A stretch of 64,000 nt of DNA from Miscanthus floridulus (GCF_019320115.1 NC_089581.1:15277100-15341099); one strand, 5' to 3'. Counted from the first letter of the stretch, positions 9,005-20,531 are shown. Numbers and translations: made by a program. The notes: generated by a model not told the origin, from the sequence alone.

Positions 9005-12000
9005 TCAGCTGAGGTGAGGGAACGCGAGGTCCCTGGCGAGCAGGTAGCGGAAGGCCGGGTTGTAGGGCACCCACTCCACGACCTTGCCCGACGACCTGCC
9101 GCCCTGCTGGCACCGCTGCACGGCCATCCTCATGCTCTCAGGGAGGTAGCGCTGGACCATGTCCACGAGGCCCTGCGACGAGAGCTTCACGTCCTTGGCG
9201 TACGCCTCCACGAGCTTGGGGAGCATCAGCTTCTGCTCCTTCCACACGCCGGCCGTCGCCCGGATGAACTCCTCCCTGGCCGCCTCCAGCTGGTGGAACA
9301 GCCGCTTCGGAGTGTACACCCTCACCTGCATGCAATGCAACCAAAGCAAAGCGAAGCAAATTGAGATGATGATGATGCTGCGTTCAGAATTCAGAAAAGA
9401 GGGTCGGCTTGGCACATCCAGTAATAATGGTAGTACTAGCAGTGTGCTTTGAGGCAACAGCGCGAGATTCCAACATGATGGCAGATGAAAGATTCCTAAC
9501 AACGTTCCCAATCACCCAAAAGCTGGCGGCTCATGATTCATTGGTAAACCTGTTTAGCTAATGTGACACTGACATGATAGATTGATAGGATAGGAAATGT
9601 GCAGCTTTTCATGCCAGATTTGTGCTTAAAAGGCTTGTCAAGAAATGAAACACGTATGTACTACTCGCACTGAGTCCATATTGACTTGTGAAAAAGTAAG
9701 CATTGATTTCTAAGTTCTAAGTTTGTTTAAGAAGGTATTCAGGTACAACGACACCAAGTTTGCGGAACTTGTTGCTTACCGCGGGATCAGAATGGCTGCC
9801 GGAACAAAGCGCAAAGCGTAAAAGAGGCTCTGATTGTGCAACGGCAAAGGCTCGCCACTCATGCCCCGCTTTGTTCACTTTGCTTTTGATCCTGGGGTAA
9901 AGCAGCGTCCGTAGCCACTGCATTAAAAGGACCAAAACTGAAATTAGCATGCCTCTGTGTGAAGGCATATAATCAGTACAGTAGGAACATCGTGCTTTTA
10001 GCCGGGTTTGGACCTAATCATGCATTCTAGCTATACCTGTCCGGCGCAATGTGTGTTACATCCAAGAACAATGCTCTGGATAACAGCGGCGTTGATGTTG
10101 CGTCCAGCTATTTTGCAGGCAGCCTGTGGTTGAAACATGTGTCAGCCAAAGGAGAGAGAAATTTGGTATGTGCTTTGGGTTGCAGGACCCTCCCATTGAT
10201 TCTTCAGAGGAAGCATTTTCACTTTACCTTAACAAGTAGGGATGTTTTCTTTAGATTGTTCTGTGGGACGCCATTCTTCAGATAAGCCTGTGAAAGTATT
10301 ACAATGAGACCCCATCAAGAACAAAGCACGTAAAGTGCTAAGAAATTTTAGAGAACTGCATCAATAGAGTATTACATGCATCAGCAAAGCATTGTGTATG
10401 TTGACCCAGAATGCTATCTTTTCTTCATATGTCATTCTCCTCAGATCAACGGCTTCCAACCGGTACAAAATCAACCTGAAATATCAAAATCAGTTGAGAA
10501 CGGTGTATAAAATTTTAACTAACAAATTGAACAATTCCATCGACCAAAGAGCAGAAATATAACTCACTTGTAAGTCTGGAGCAGGTCCTCAGCTTCTTTC
10601 AGCCTCCGACTGTCACGGCTAATCATAGGAACTTCAACCATTGTGTTGTAAGGTCCACTGAACTCCTTCAAACCCTCGACATGGAATGGGTTTATCAAAC
10701 GGGAGTCCAGAGTCGTTTCTCTCTTGTAATGGGGACTCCACATGTCCCCAACATACTGTGGAGAGATTGCACTAGTTGAGGAGAACGACGACGATCGCGA
10801 AGACGATGAGCCATGGTGAACCAAGGGAGGATCTGCAAGTCTGCAGTATATCCCCGCCATGCATCTCACCATCTCCTCTGAAAGGTTGTTGGGAGTTTCA
10901 GGGATGTGGTCAGCTACATTAGTTCCTAGATACTCTGCTAAGCTTATCATTCCTGATGCACCAGTCTCTCCTTCCTGCTCAAAACATAACAAGGAACTTT
11001 AAATCCTATACATGCATGTGGAGATGATAAACTAGTTTTAAAATATGACAACTAACAATGCCATAATGTTATTTTTTTCATCATGGAGCAAATCATTACC
11101 TCTACGAATGAGAATGGCTGTGAGTGGCATGAGCGAAGAGCCCTTGCAAGACTACCATCCTCTGAAGGCAATATCCTGGACGAACAAACTCCACGGTATG
11201 ACAATGCAGACTGGCAGCGGAGGACATCTGAATCAACCGCTCTATCAGAGCGAGCGGATGTGCAGCAATCTGCCAATGGATCATTCAATTTCTTATGCGC
11301 CGGCGGGTAACTGGACCGGAGCGCTGCATCCCCTCTACTCTTGCAAGACTTCATTGCCATGGGCGTTTCCCGGAGCTGCCCGCAACGTGAGCTCATTGAC
11401 AATTTTGGAGCTTCCCGGCAATCAGGGGGAGAAAATGCAGATGCTTGCTGCTCAAATGCTTTCCGGTACAGTGTCAGGAGATACTGCTCCATATTCTTGA
11501 CCTCGAGCTCCAATGTGGCAATCTCCCTTATCAATTCATTAGCTGCCTGAAAAAAAAATCAAAGTGGTTAACCTGATGAGTGATGAAAAATTGGAACAAG
11601 AGCAGACTAACAATAGTTCTTGGGCGAAAAATATTTACCTTTGGCATTGGATTCTCTGGTGACAAGTTGACTTGAGCAGCGTTAGGCCCTAAAGCTTTTT
11701 CCAGTGCACCACGAACAACCTGTTGATCCTTGAGGTGCTTCTCAAGCTGCAGAATCTGCATCAGGTGATTTCATGAGTCCACAGTATGGAAAATTCAATA
11801 GAAAAACGAGAAGCAGCAGCAGGTTAGAAAAAAGATTTTCGTCAGATTAGTTGGTGAACAAATATGCTGTGGCTTTTAGTGAAGTACAAGTGCCATCAAA
11901 ATCGTTTTGATTAAAAAATTCTCTTGCTTATCCTCTTCTATGATTGAGCAGTGCTGCTGCTTTTCGTCCAAAATAGATCGTTTTGTAGCTGTTGGCAGTG

Positions 12001-12566
12001 CAGCCAAAAAGGGCCGCAACAATTGTTCCATTTCAGAAGCCCACACAAATGGAAATGCAAGTTCTTATCTGCTGTAAAAACTATCTGAAAGAAATCAGAC
12101 TACACCTACCTCCTTTCTCAAGGTGCTTTGTGCTCCCCTCCCAGGTTGAGCTTCCTTACTGATATCACTTTTCACCTCAGCTTTTACAACTTGCTGGGGA
12201 GAAAAGATTAAACACAAATTACTCAAAACTACAGGACCTATGTAGTGAGAAGTGAGAACCTGCATTTATTGAACAGCACTGTCCACACCAGGACCAGGAG
12301 GGGGATATTTACCGGCATAGGTAGAACAATTGTTTTGTCTGAAGAACGCAAAGTATCTGTAGCATATATATCCTCAAAATAGCTGCCATTGAAAAAGTTT
12401 AATCACATTTTGAGCATTGTTCCATGCCATCTAAACCAAAAAAAAGAACTATGCAGAAGCCTGCAGACACCAACCCCTTGGATCGCTTGTACCGTTCTGA
12501 AGAACTGAAAGATTTCATCGTCTTGGCAAAAGCTGTGTGCCCCTTCTCCAGAGCCTCCACCTCCAT
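9005..12566 (-). CDS. MIP1-type leucine-zipper plus DUF547 protein
   Basis: The spliced reading frame encodes 640 residues. Coding exons, in order of translation: 12566-12475, 12382-12313, 12193-12110, 11755-11639, 11546-11100, 10974-10568, 10475-10376, 10287-10228, 10123-10037, 9917-9780, 9325-9005. Every junction is GT-AG and phases agree throughout. Residues about 83-175 form the coiled coil of the ternary-complex-factor MIP1 leucine zipper (heptads around 'LQLEKHL' and 'IREIATLELEVKNMEQYL'). The middle is Ser-rich and variable. Residues about 400-560 are DUF547, with 'YEEKIAFWVNIHNALLMH', 'AYLKNGVPQN', 'SIVLGCNTHC' and 'SDPAVRVYTPKRL'. Homologues in other plants have the same two-part layout; their molecular role is not established. 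No truncation or frameshift. The first ATG directly follows a splice acceptor, so the leader contains an intron. An in-frame upstream ATG exists (see findings). Confidence 0.9.
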
Positions 12567-13005
12567 CTGACAGAGCTTAAGAGCCAATCAAGAACTGAAA
12601 AAAAATGCAAAGCAGTCTAAGCAGCAATCCAGAAAGACACCAGGCAAACAGCAACGGAGACGAAGACGAAGAACAGGAACAGAAACAGGAGCAGAACGGA
12701 GCTTACAGAGATCAGTTGCTGTTGCCTAGTGGCCAGCGCTCGGAACTCAGTAGCAGGGAGGAAGAAGCCGAGCACGAGTGAGGAGCTCCGGACGATCCAA
12801 GACCAAGGAAATGGCGTGTTCTGAAGTAACGCTAAGCTCCAAGGAACCCAGCACTGTCCACACCAACGAGTGCCGTACATCTACCGGCACCGCACCACCA
12901 CCCTTCACTCTTCCGGTCAAGAGCTAATGAGCCATTTGGAGAGGAAAACGGAAAGCAAAGCCCTTTCTCTCTCTCTCCTCTCTCCTCTCTCCGATCCAAC
13001 TGCTC
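12567..13005 (-). other. 5' leader with intron, DUF547 gene
   Basis: The acceptor CTGTCAG sits immediately before the start ATG. A good donor (TCT|GTAAGC, near 12706) lies upstream, making a leader intron of about 140 bp. The leader exon stays open in the same frame back to an ATG at 12880. A longer N-terminus is therefore possible but looks unlike the family. Confidence 0.5.
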
Positions 13006-13032
13006 TGCATCTACCCCCACTGCGTGTGTATG

Positions 13033-13041
13033 TGTATATAT
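13033..13041 (-). promoter_or_regulatory. TATA box of the DUF547 gene
   Basis: On the minus strand this reads TATATATAC, about 470 bp upstream of the ATG. It is followed downstream by a CT/GA-rich stretch (12955-12995) typical of plant core promoters. Confidence 0.55.
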
Positions 13042-13070
13042 ACAGCACCAGCAGCACCAATGACACGCGG

Positions 13071-13183
13071 GCTCCGTTCGTTTGGAGAAATCTTGAGCAA
13101 TCTAAATGAATCTTGAGAAATTTTTTTAAAAAAAATATTATTTTAGATAAAAAAAGAAACGGTTAAAAGCACGAGAACGGAGC
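13071..13183. mobile_element. Short MITE in the DUF547 promoter
   Basis: GCTCCGTTC at the left and GAACGGAGC at the right are perfect 9-bp inverted ends about 113 bp apart, with an AT-rich middle. The TSD is unclear. It lies just upstream of the TATA box of the DUF547 gene. Confidence 0.45.
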
Positions 13184-14201
13184 CGCTAGTGGCGAGCCTG
13201 CAAAAAGGCCGTTGACTGTGACATCTCCTCGTGGAAACGCCACACACAACTTGCTGTGACGGAGGAATAGGTTAACCACTGCACCTTTTTCGCATGCCCA
13301 GGTCTGAAAACCTTGCTCCTCCAGGTTTTCTATGTTTTTGCAGGCAGAGAAACTAGGGTAGGGAAAGGGAAACCTTTTCAACCAACCTAGTAATTTGTGC
13401 CCTAATCAGGCTTTTCAACCCCCAACCCTGATACAGTAACAGTTTTGGGGCCATGAGACATTGAGACATCAGACATGTGGTTGGAGTGAGATTTTGGGAG
13501 TATATTAGTACAAGCCTAATGCCTCCAACTCCTAATAGAGCCAAACCTTGTGTTACCAAATTGACAAAACATCAAAAAGCTTATTAAAACTAGCACGTTC
13601 CCTGACATACCAAACTTGTGCAAGAGATTTTCAGCATACAAGTAGCAGTTGGTGAGTGACTGGTGACTGATTTGCACACCAAACGATGACAAACAGGCCA
13701 AAAGGATTAGGATATTTATATGTAATGTATCTCTATTCCGTTTTGAGATTAGCCCCGTTCGTTTCGCTAAAAAAATAAGTTAAAACACTGTTTCGACTGA
13801 TTTTATCGTGAGAGAAAAATACTATTCAAACTGAAAAAACAAGCTAAAAAAGACAGATCATAAGATAAGCCAACATACCTATTGTGTGAGGTTGCTTAAT
13901 CTTGGTGGTTGATGCTGGTGGCAGTGGACAGTGTACTTTGGAGTTGTTAATGGTGCAGGCAGATTTCTAGATCTACCTGACACGAGCGCCCCAAACCTCT
14001 GTACTGCACTGTCTCCCTCTCACCCACGCAGATAAGTTTGTTTTATGAAGATAAGCGGAATGTCCTTTGCTGCATTGATACTTGACTGATAATATAAGCT
14101 ATGGCTGAAATTATTGTTGACTGATTTATTGTGAGACAAAAATGATGTTCGTTAACTAAAAAAGTATGACTTATAAGCCAAAGCGAACATGACGTAATAG
14201 T
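13184..14201. other. Intergenic with two MITE remnants
   Basis: The 13748-13880 and 14090-14190 stretches carry decayed copies of the 'GTTCG...GAGAGAAAAATACT...AAGCC' MITE family. No coding frame is recognisable. Confidence 0.45.
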
Positions 14202-15595
14202 CAGGGGCGGATCCAGCACTAGGACAGCCCAGGCCATGGTCCTAGTCGCGGCCCATGTAACAAGGGAGCAAGTCTTTAGTTTTTTTGGTCCATCATTCCA
14301 TCAAGCAATCCAACAACACAGGCAGCCTAGGCGAGCAACGGACACAGAGTCACAGAGAGCTGCTCGGCCTTGCGAGTCGCGCAAGCGCAGGGGAGTCGTG
14401 ACCGCCGCGCCCTGCGCCCAACCGGTAGCCTACGTCCACTGGCCCTCCGCTCCGCCTCCGCCCTCCGGCCTCCACGCTCCGGCTCCAACGCTCCGCGGCG
14501 TCTGGCAGCGCAGCCTCACCCCCTCCGCTGTGCGCTCCGCGGCGGCTCGGCCGGCGGCTCCTTCCTCTGTTCCTCAGCCAGTCAGCCGGGTGCCGGGCGT
14601 CCGCCTGCTGTTGGCTGACCGGCTGACCCTGACCGGTGAGCCTCCTGCCCTCCTTCCTTGCAAGTTGCAATAGGTTTGGTCGTTTGGATCTGAAACTGAT
14701 TTAATTCCAAATTTCTAATTTCCAAGTTTCCAATTTCAACCATTTAGTTCTAATTTCTCATTACAGTATACAAGATGAAGAGGACCAGGACTTTAGTTTC
14801 ATATTTCTCTCGAGTTCCTGAGCAACAGGGTGTTGCCGAACAACAACTGCAATCTCAAGCTCCTCCACCGCAATCTCAAGGTACATAACAGGAGACAATT
14901 AGGACTAGAGCTAGTGCTGCACAAGCACAGAACCAACCTGAGGAAATAAGAACAACTACAACTAGTTTGCCTGCAGTAGAACAAACTAGAAATGAAAATA
15001 TTGATTTTGTGGAGGAGGAGGAGGACGGTTCCAATCATGTCCTTAATCCTCAAGATATTATTGCAGATCCAGGTTGCCGAAAATCAATTGAGGAAATGCA
15101 CCCAATATTAGAGATGATGCAAAAAGGGTGTATGTCTTGTTAGGTCCATGTCAACCAAAAGGTCATGCATATCCCAAAAGAAAAATATATGGTCACAACA
15201 GGAGTTTTCATGATACATGGTTCACAAATCGTGCTTGGTTGGAATAAGTTGCTCCTTTTCTTATTAACCTTTACTTGCTTATTTTCTTATTAACCTTTGC
15301 TTGCTTATTTTTTTATTAACCTTTTTGCTTGCTCCTTTTTTTATTAGGAGTTGTTATTGAGGACAAAGAAGTGGACGATGCGAATGCACCAAATCAGGGG
15401 CGTCACTAGACACTAGGTATTTATTTTTTAATGTTCCATGATATTTTTAGCTATTAATTGTATAGTTGAAGAATTTTTCTTGCAAACTTTACTTGAGAAT
15501 ATATATAACACACACACCTTATAGACTATGCTGTAGCTTTGGGTTTTTGGCCGCCGAGATTTAGCCGTCTTGGCCAAATCCTGAGTCCGCCACCG
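14202..15595 (+). mobile_element. hAT transposon relic with 8-bp TSD
   Basis: The left end is CAGGGGCGGATCCAG and the right end CTGAGTCCGCCACCG, inverted repeats matching at about 11 of 15 positions. A perfect 8-bp duplication GTAATAGT flanks it (14194-14201 and 15596-15603), which is diagnostic of hAT. The element is 1394 bp and holds only the N-terminal part of a transposase. A GC-rich leader of about 450 bp precedes that coding remnant. Confidence 0.85.
14775..15246 (+). pseudogene. Truncated TTF-type zinc finger hAT transposase
   Basis: Reading starts at the ATG at 14775 (MKRTRTLVSYFSR). A Gln-rich and acidic stretch follows, then 'DIIADPGCRKSIEEMHP' and, after a frameshift, 'LLGPCQPKGHAYPKR' and 'NRSFHDTWFTNRAWLE'. 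This is the TTF zinc-finger region of KAT/ZMYM-like plant hAT transposases, normally the first quarter of a protein of about 700-800 residues. It contains an in-frame stop near 14886, a frameshift near 15115 and an early end. The dimerisation and DDE catalytic regions are missing. It cannot make a working transposase. Confidence 0.75.
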
Positions 15596-15898
15596 GTAAT
15601 AGTTAGGTTTCGTGAGCGTACGAGACACTTCTTGAAAGATGGAGAGTGCTGAGTAGTACAAACTGGAAATTGCAGGATGATCAGTTGTCTCAACTGTGGA
15701 TGTGCATGAGACAACCTGAGCATTTAATATTTCAGTAAAGAAAGTGCAGTTTCCTAATGCAGGAATTCAGTGGAACGCCTGCGTTCTAAACAACGGTAGA
15801 AAAGTACTGTATATAGTAGTACTACTACTACTGTTGCAATGCACACATTTGGCCCCGCTAGAGAGGAAAACCAGAGCAAACATGCCATTTGGCTGCTA

Positions 15899-16141
15899 GG
15901 CCTCGTTTAGATTGCGAAAAAATTTCAAACCGATGAATAGTACCACTTTCGTCTTATTTGACAAATATTGTTCAATCGTGGACCAACTAGGCTCAAAAGA
16001 TTCATCTCGTGATTTTCAACTAAACTGTGTAATTAGTTATTTTTTTTATCTACATTTAATACTCCATGCAAACGGCTAAAAATTGATGTGATGGAGAGAG
16101 AGTGAAAAAACTTAGAATTTAGGATGCATCTAAACAAGGCC
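15899..16141. mobile_element. Tourist-like MITE, TSD CTA
   Basis: The ends GGCCTCGTTTAG and CTAAACAAGGCC are inverted repeats. CTA flanks both sides (15896-15898 and 16142-16144). It is 243 bp with no coding capacity and belongs to the commonest MITE family in this window. Confidence 0.9.
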
Positions 16142-16301
16142 CTAAAGTGAGTAAGCGACCCCTCCCTTGCCACAGTACCACTTCTTTCTACTACCAAATG
16201 GATCACTGGCACGAAACACAAAAAATGTTACTAGTAGATCGCTAGACCCTACCCAAAGACAAACAGTCGTTAAAGACAAGGCTCCGTTTGTGTGGCGTTT
16301 A

Positions 16302-16471
16302 GGGCGTCCCCAACAAGGGGCGACGTCGCTAGCTCTGTCCGACGTGGAGGCAAGAGAAATCGCGAAAACCTTGTCGCTAGAGACTCGTTCGTCGCTAGTC
16401 TCGCTCACAAAACGAGACGGCGCTGTTTCTAAATCGCCGGCTACTGACTATTATTACCACTGAGGACGCCC
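16302..16471. mobile_element. Tourist-like MITE, TSD TTA
   Basis: GGGCGTCCCC at the left pairs with GGACGCCC at the right. TTA flanks both sides (16299-16301 and 16472-16474). It is 170 bp, and its interior has a further inverted TCGCTAG / CTAGCGA-like pair. Confidence 0.75.
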
Positions 16472-16474
16472 TTA

Positions 16475-17779
16475 GGCTTTGTTTAGGGTCGCACACAAGC
16501 AGCGAAGCAGGGCCCAAAAAGAATGGAAGAAAAGATGGGGCTCGGCCTCAAAAGCGTCGAAAGGGGAGGGTAAAGGCGGGCGGGCCGGCCGGCCGTGCAT
16601 GGCTGGCTGCCCCTGTCCCGTTTCCCTCGTCCGCGCCCGCGCGTCCTCGCCCTCACCCGCCTCGCCACCACCCATCATCAAAAGCAGGGCAGGCGAGGCG
16701 ACGGGCGGAGGCGCGAGCACTTGTCCGCTGCTGCGGGGAGGCGCGCGCTTGTCACGGGGAATTTCTCCTTCTCTGTGGCGCCGAGCCGTTGTTGCACGAG
16801 GCGTGCGGCTGGGTTCGGTTCGGTGCTGCGGCGGCCGCATTGGGGACTTGGGGAGGCGACGAGGCGTGGCCAGGGTAGGTCAGGCAGGTGTGCTGCGTAG
16901 CCGTGCAGGGAAAAAAGTAGCCAGTGGAAAGGGCAAAAGGCTGGGGCTTTTTGGTGACCGCGTGTCTGCGCACGGCTGTGGACTGTCGGCGTATGCAACG
17001 CAGCAATGTGCTCCGGCGCAAAATACTGAGACAATGTGCTAAAGAAAATACTGAGACCAGGAGGTGTTCATCATGTAACCTCCGAATGAAAAATAACAGT
17101 GTTGTCTCAGTATTTTCAAATATCAAGGGTGAGTTGAAAGACTCTTGCTTTTGGTTTCTGGTTGAAACAATCAGGTGATTTAGGATTTGACTTCTGAGAA
17201 GCAAAATGTGTATTTTTGTTAAGAGACAAAAAACAGCATGAGCGATGTTAATCCACCTAGATGCCCTTTTTAGGCAAACAGGAGGGGATCCCCTACTGTA
17301 TTTATTGAATTTTAAAGGAGAGGTATAAAGCTAGTCTGAGCAAAAGTTAAGAAACAAATAAAGTAATCAAGAAAATAAGAAAAATTACAGCAAGGCTCTC
17401 GGTCATGAATCAATCAAGGGGGCGCAACAGAATTATAAATTCCACGAAGAAGGGGAGTTGCAATTGATTCTTAAAGTCCTCAAACACATAGGCCCTGTTT
17501 ATTTCCTTGTGCTAAAGTTTTAGCCAGCACTTTTAGTCTATCATTTGGTAAAATGAATCTAAACACCATGTGCTAAAAAGAGTAAATCTTGGGCCGCTAA
17601 ACTTTTGCCATTTGCTACCCAAGAGACCCAAAATTGGGCAAAAACGCCTGGGGGCACGAGCTGGACGCCCACTACCCCCGCACCCGCCCACTCGGTACAC
17701 TTATCCATTCCCCCCTCCCACCCCCCGCCGCTCTCACTCTCGCACGCCGCTCTCACCCGCCGCCGCCACTCTGGCTCTC
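16475..17779. other. GC-rich island then AT-rich spacer, no gene assigned
   Basis: The 16480-16920 stretch is strongly GC-rich and open on both strands (for example 16479-17042 +, 187 codons), but the translations are low-complexity Arg/Ala/Gly/Pro and match no family I know. About 17490-17580 is a MITE fragment (CCCTGTTTATTTCC ... CTAAACACCATG). The last 150 bp are C-rich and may be promoter or leader of the Myb/SANT-like gene before the TRIM insertion. Confidence 0.4.
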
Positions 17780-18754
17780 TGTAACATCCTAATGGGCCAA
17801 AGTGGGCCCAATCCAATTTCAGTATGGGCCGGCGCTGCTGTAGCAGAGGGTGTCGGGTACTGTAGCAGCTGGACTCTAGCCTACTGTTCACCGAAACACT
17901 GTTCATCCGAAAAATGGGCCGGCCAAATTCCGAGTACTGTTCACACGGTACTGTAGCGTCGCGAAACACTGTGCAACCAGGTTTAGTACCATACTGGAAA
18001 TCCTGAAATCGCTGGATCGACTTAAATACCAGGGCCAGGAACGCGCGAGTAACCTTCGGTTAATCGTTTTGAACGAAGCGAGGATGAAAGTTCAAGCGGG
18101 TTGCTACGCGGGTGGGACCACTCCTAGGAAGAGTGGGCCTGGGCCATGTATGTCGGGACTGGACGTTACATTTGGTATCAGAGCCGACTCTTGAGGTTTC
18201 ACGGGCACGTGGGGACAACTGCGCGGGTATGTCGGCATGGCATACACATGCGCCGGCACGGGGCCACACAAACGTGTTGAAGAGAGGAGGATCCTGGATT
18301 GAATGTCCCGAAAGGGTAAGCTGATCTGGCATTCGACGGGGACGTCGAATCTTTAGGGGGATGATTGTAACATCCTAATGGACCAAAGTGGGCCCAATCC
18401 AATTTCGGTATGGGCCGGCGCTGCTGTAGCAGAGGGTGTCGGGTACTGTAGCAGCTGGATTCCAGCCTACTGTTCACCGAAACACTGTTCACCCGAAAAA
18501 TGTGCCGGCCAAATTCGGAGTACTGTTCACGCGGTGCTGTAGCATCGCGAAACACTGTGCAACCAGGTTTAGTACATACGGGAAATCCTGAAATCGCTGG
18601 ATCGACTTAAATACCAGGGCCAGGAACGCGTAGTAACCTTCGGTTAACCGTTTTGAACGAAGCGAGGACGAAAGTTCAAGCGGGTTGCTACGCGGGTGGG
18701 ACCATTCCTAGGAAGAGTGGGCCTGGGCCATGTATGTCGGGACTGGACGTTACA
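17780..18754 (+). mobile_element. Complete TRIM retrotransposon (975 bp)
   Basis: Two direct LTRs (17780-18170, 391 bp, and 18366-18754, 389 bp), both starting TGTAACATCC and ending GGACGTTACA, flank only 195 bp of internal sequence. The internal part starts with a primer-binding site complementary to initiator-Met tRNA (TGGTATCAGAGC, 18173-18184) and ends with a purine tract (TTAGGGGGATGAT) at the 3' LTR. A perfect CTCTC duplication flanks it (17775-17779 and 18755-18759). There is no coding capacity, so it is a terminal-repeat retrotransposon in miniature that must have used another element's proteins. The two LTRs differ at only a handful of positions, so it is fairly young. Confidence 0.95.
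18173..18184 (+). other. TRIM primer-binding site (tRNA-iMet)
   Basis: TGGTATCAGAGC begins 2 nt after the 5' LTR and is complementary to the 3' end of initiator methionine tRNA, the usual primer of copia-type elements and TRIMs. Confidence 0.9.
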
Positions 18755-18855
18755 CTCTCGCCCTCGCCCTCTGCCGCCTAGATCCAGCTCCTCCTCCCTG
18801 TTGCGTAGCTGCAGCTTGTCATCCCCGCCGCCAGATCCAGATCCGCGCATTGCAG

Positions 18856-20039
18856 ATGGACGGTTACGGCTACGGCAACGGCGACCGCACCAAGGACTTC
18901 CTGTCGCAGCCTGATCTGTATTCCCCCGCCGGCGGCTACGACATCTTCTCCGACGCGGCATATCCCTTTCCGGGCTCGAGCAGCGTCAATGCTCCCCGGA
19001 TGGACATGGCGGCACTCGACCTCAACTCCCATGGCGAAGGGTGCCCCGAAATGGCAGGCTATGAGGGCCTCCTTCGCTCCGACCCACAAGATGGAGGCAT
19101 CGGCAGCAGCATGGGCTTCCCTCCCGTTCGCGTCCGCAGCGGCAGTCGTACCCTCGGCTTGCGCGCGGCTCGCAGTGGCGATGGAGGAGGCGCCATGGCC
19201 GCTCGCGTCGTGTCGTCATCTGCCGGTGATGGCCGTGGCCCTTCCTTGCCTCTTGTGACCGCCGGCGTGCGCGGCTCGCGTGGATCTACATCCGGTGTGC
19301 CTACCGGATCTAGGAGCCGCGGTGGACGTCAACGACCCGCGACGACAGCTGTTGCGGAAGACAACTTCGACATCAATCACCAGAATAATGCTGAAGACGA
19401 CGAGATCCAAAAGATCTTTCCAAACGCTCAAGACCCGGTATATTCTCAAACCTAGAAAAATATGCTTGGTGTTGGATTTTTTTGTTTTCGTAATGTATGT
19501 ACGTATTCTTGTTATGCATGGATTAGGCTAGACTGGACAGGAAAAATTGGTCAAAACCAAATACCGAGACACTGTGTGACTTATGGGTTGACCAAATTAA
19601 TAAGAGTAACTGCGTGAAAGAAACCATGAGCAAGACAGGGGTGAGGGAGGTAATAGGAAGGTATTTTGCAGCAACTAATTTGATACATGATAGAGTACAG
19701 ATCGCTGATAGGATTAGACAACTGAAGGGGCTATGGAAATTCATATAAAGACTGCACAATGACATTGGCTTAGGTCGTAGAGATGGTGGTACTATTGATG
19801 CCACTGATCAATGGTGGGAAGACAACACTAAGATACTTGTCAAACTGCTTGTTTGATGTTTGACATCTAGTTAGCTGTACACTTGCTCACATTGATAAGT
19901 TCTGCAGGGCCACCCAGACTAGAAGAAATGCAAGCAGGGGTGGCCAGAGTACATGGATCAATTGGACCAAATGTTCTATGGTGTAGCTGTTGATGGCTCA
20001 ACCTCATTTGTTGCAGCTAGGCGCCCAACAGCTCGGTGA
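18856..20039 (+). pseudogene. Myb/SANT-like (L10-interacting MYB-type) protein gene, disrupted
   Basis: Exon 1 (18856-19437) encodes 194 residues, MDGYGYGNGDRT..., with a Gly/Ser/Arg-rich low-complexity tail. It joins by GT-AG to an exon starting at 19527 in the same phase. That exon carries a Myb/SANT-like DNA-binding domain: 'NWSKPNTETLCDLWVDQI', 'GVREVIGRYFAATN', 'QLKGLWKFI', then an in-frame TAA (19746-19748), then 'DGGTIDATDQWWEDNTK' still in frame. A later segment, 'PEYMDQLDQMFYGVAVDG', ends at TGA 20037-20039 and matches the usual C-terminal part of the family. These proteins derive from Harbinger-associated Myb-like proteins and are common in plants. The stop inside the domain suggests a pseudogene, unless an unseen splice removes it. 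A TRIM sits about 100 bp upstream of the ATG, probably in the leader. Confidence 0.65.
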
Positions 20040-20403
20040 GCAGCAGCACCGACCAGCAGCAGCTAGGCGCCCAACATGCAGCATGCATGGCTGTGCATGG
20101 CTGACAATTAATGAAGCAAATCAGTCATTAAATGAGGGCAAATTAGTCTTTGTTTGGTACAGTGCTAAAGTTTTGCCATGCATCTAAACACCAAGATGTA
20201 AAGTTTGAATGTCTGAAGATTTACAGCAAAAGATTAGAGCCAAAAATTTTGCCATTCCAAATACATCTAAACATGCACTTAAAATGGCTTCATGGTTATT
20301 CGAAGATGCACTGAACCCAACACACCATAGCAAACAAACACAATAAAAAAAGATGCTCTGAAAATTCCTCTTGATTAGTAGAACAAAGCACACGGTGACA
20401 TAG
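20040..20403. other. Downstream spacer
   Basis: A short motif AGGCGCCCAACA is repeated at about 20020 and 20065. A MITE fragment with 'TTTGTTTGGTACAGTGCTAAAG' type sequence covers about 20150-20290. No gene is recognisable. Confidence 0.4.
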
Positions 20404-20531
20404 TTTGGATTTGTTAGGCTTATAAGTCGTACTTTTTCAGCCAAAGAATAATATTTTTCTCTCACACAAAATCAGTTAATAGTACTTTCAGTCATGGCTT
20501 ATCAGCCAAATAAGCCCAAGTGAACAGGACG
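20404..20531. mobile_element. MITE of the 'TTATAAG...GGCTTATCAGCC' family
   Basis: It has the same interior as the copy at 8286-8420 ('AATAATATTTTTCTCTCAC', 'AGTACTTTCAGTCATGG'). The ends are decayed and no TSD was read. Confidence 0.6.

Noticed and set aside
16479..17042. 187-codon open frame
   Set aside because: Low-complexity composition, open frames on both strands, no splice or family signal.
18171..18186. tRNA gene fragment
   Set aside because: It is only the 12-nt complement of the tRNA-iMet 3' end at the expected primer site. No cloverleaf surrounds it.
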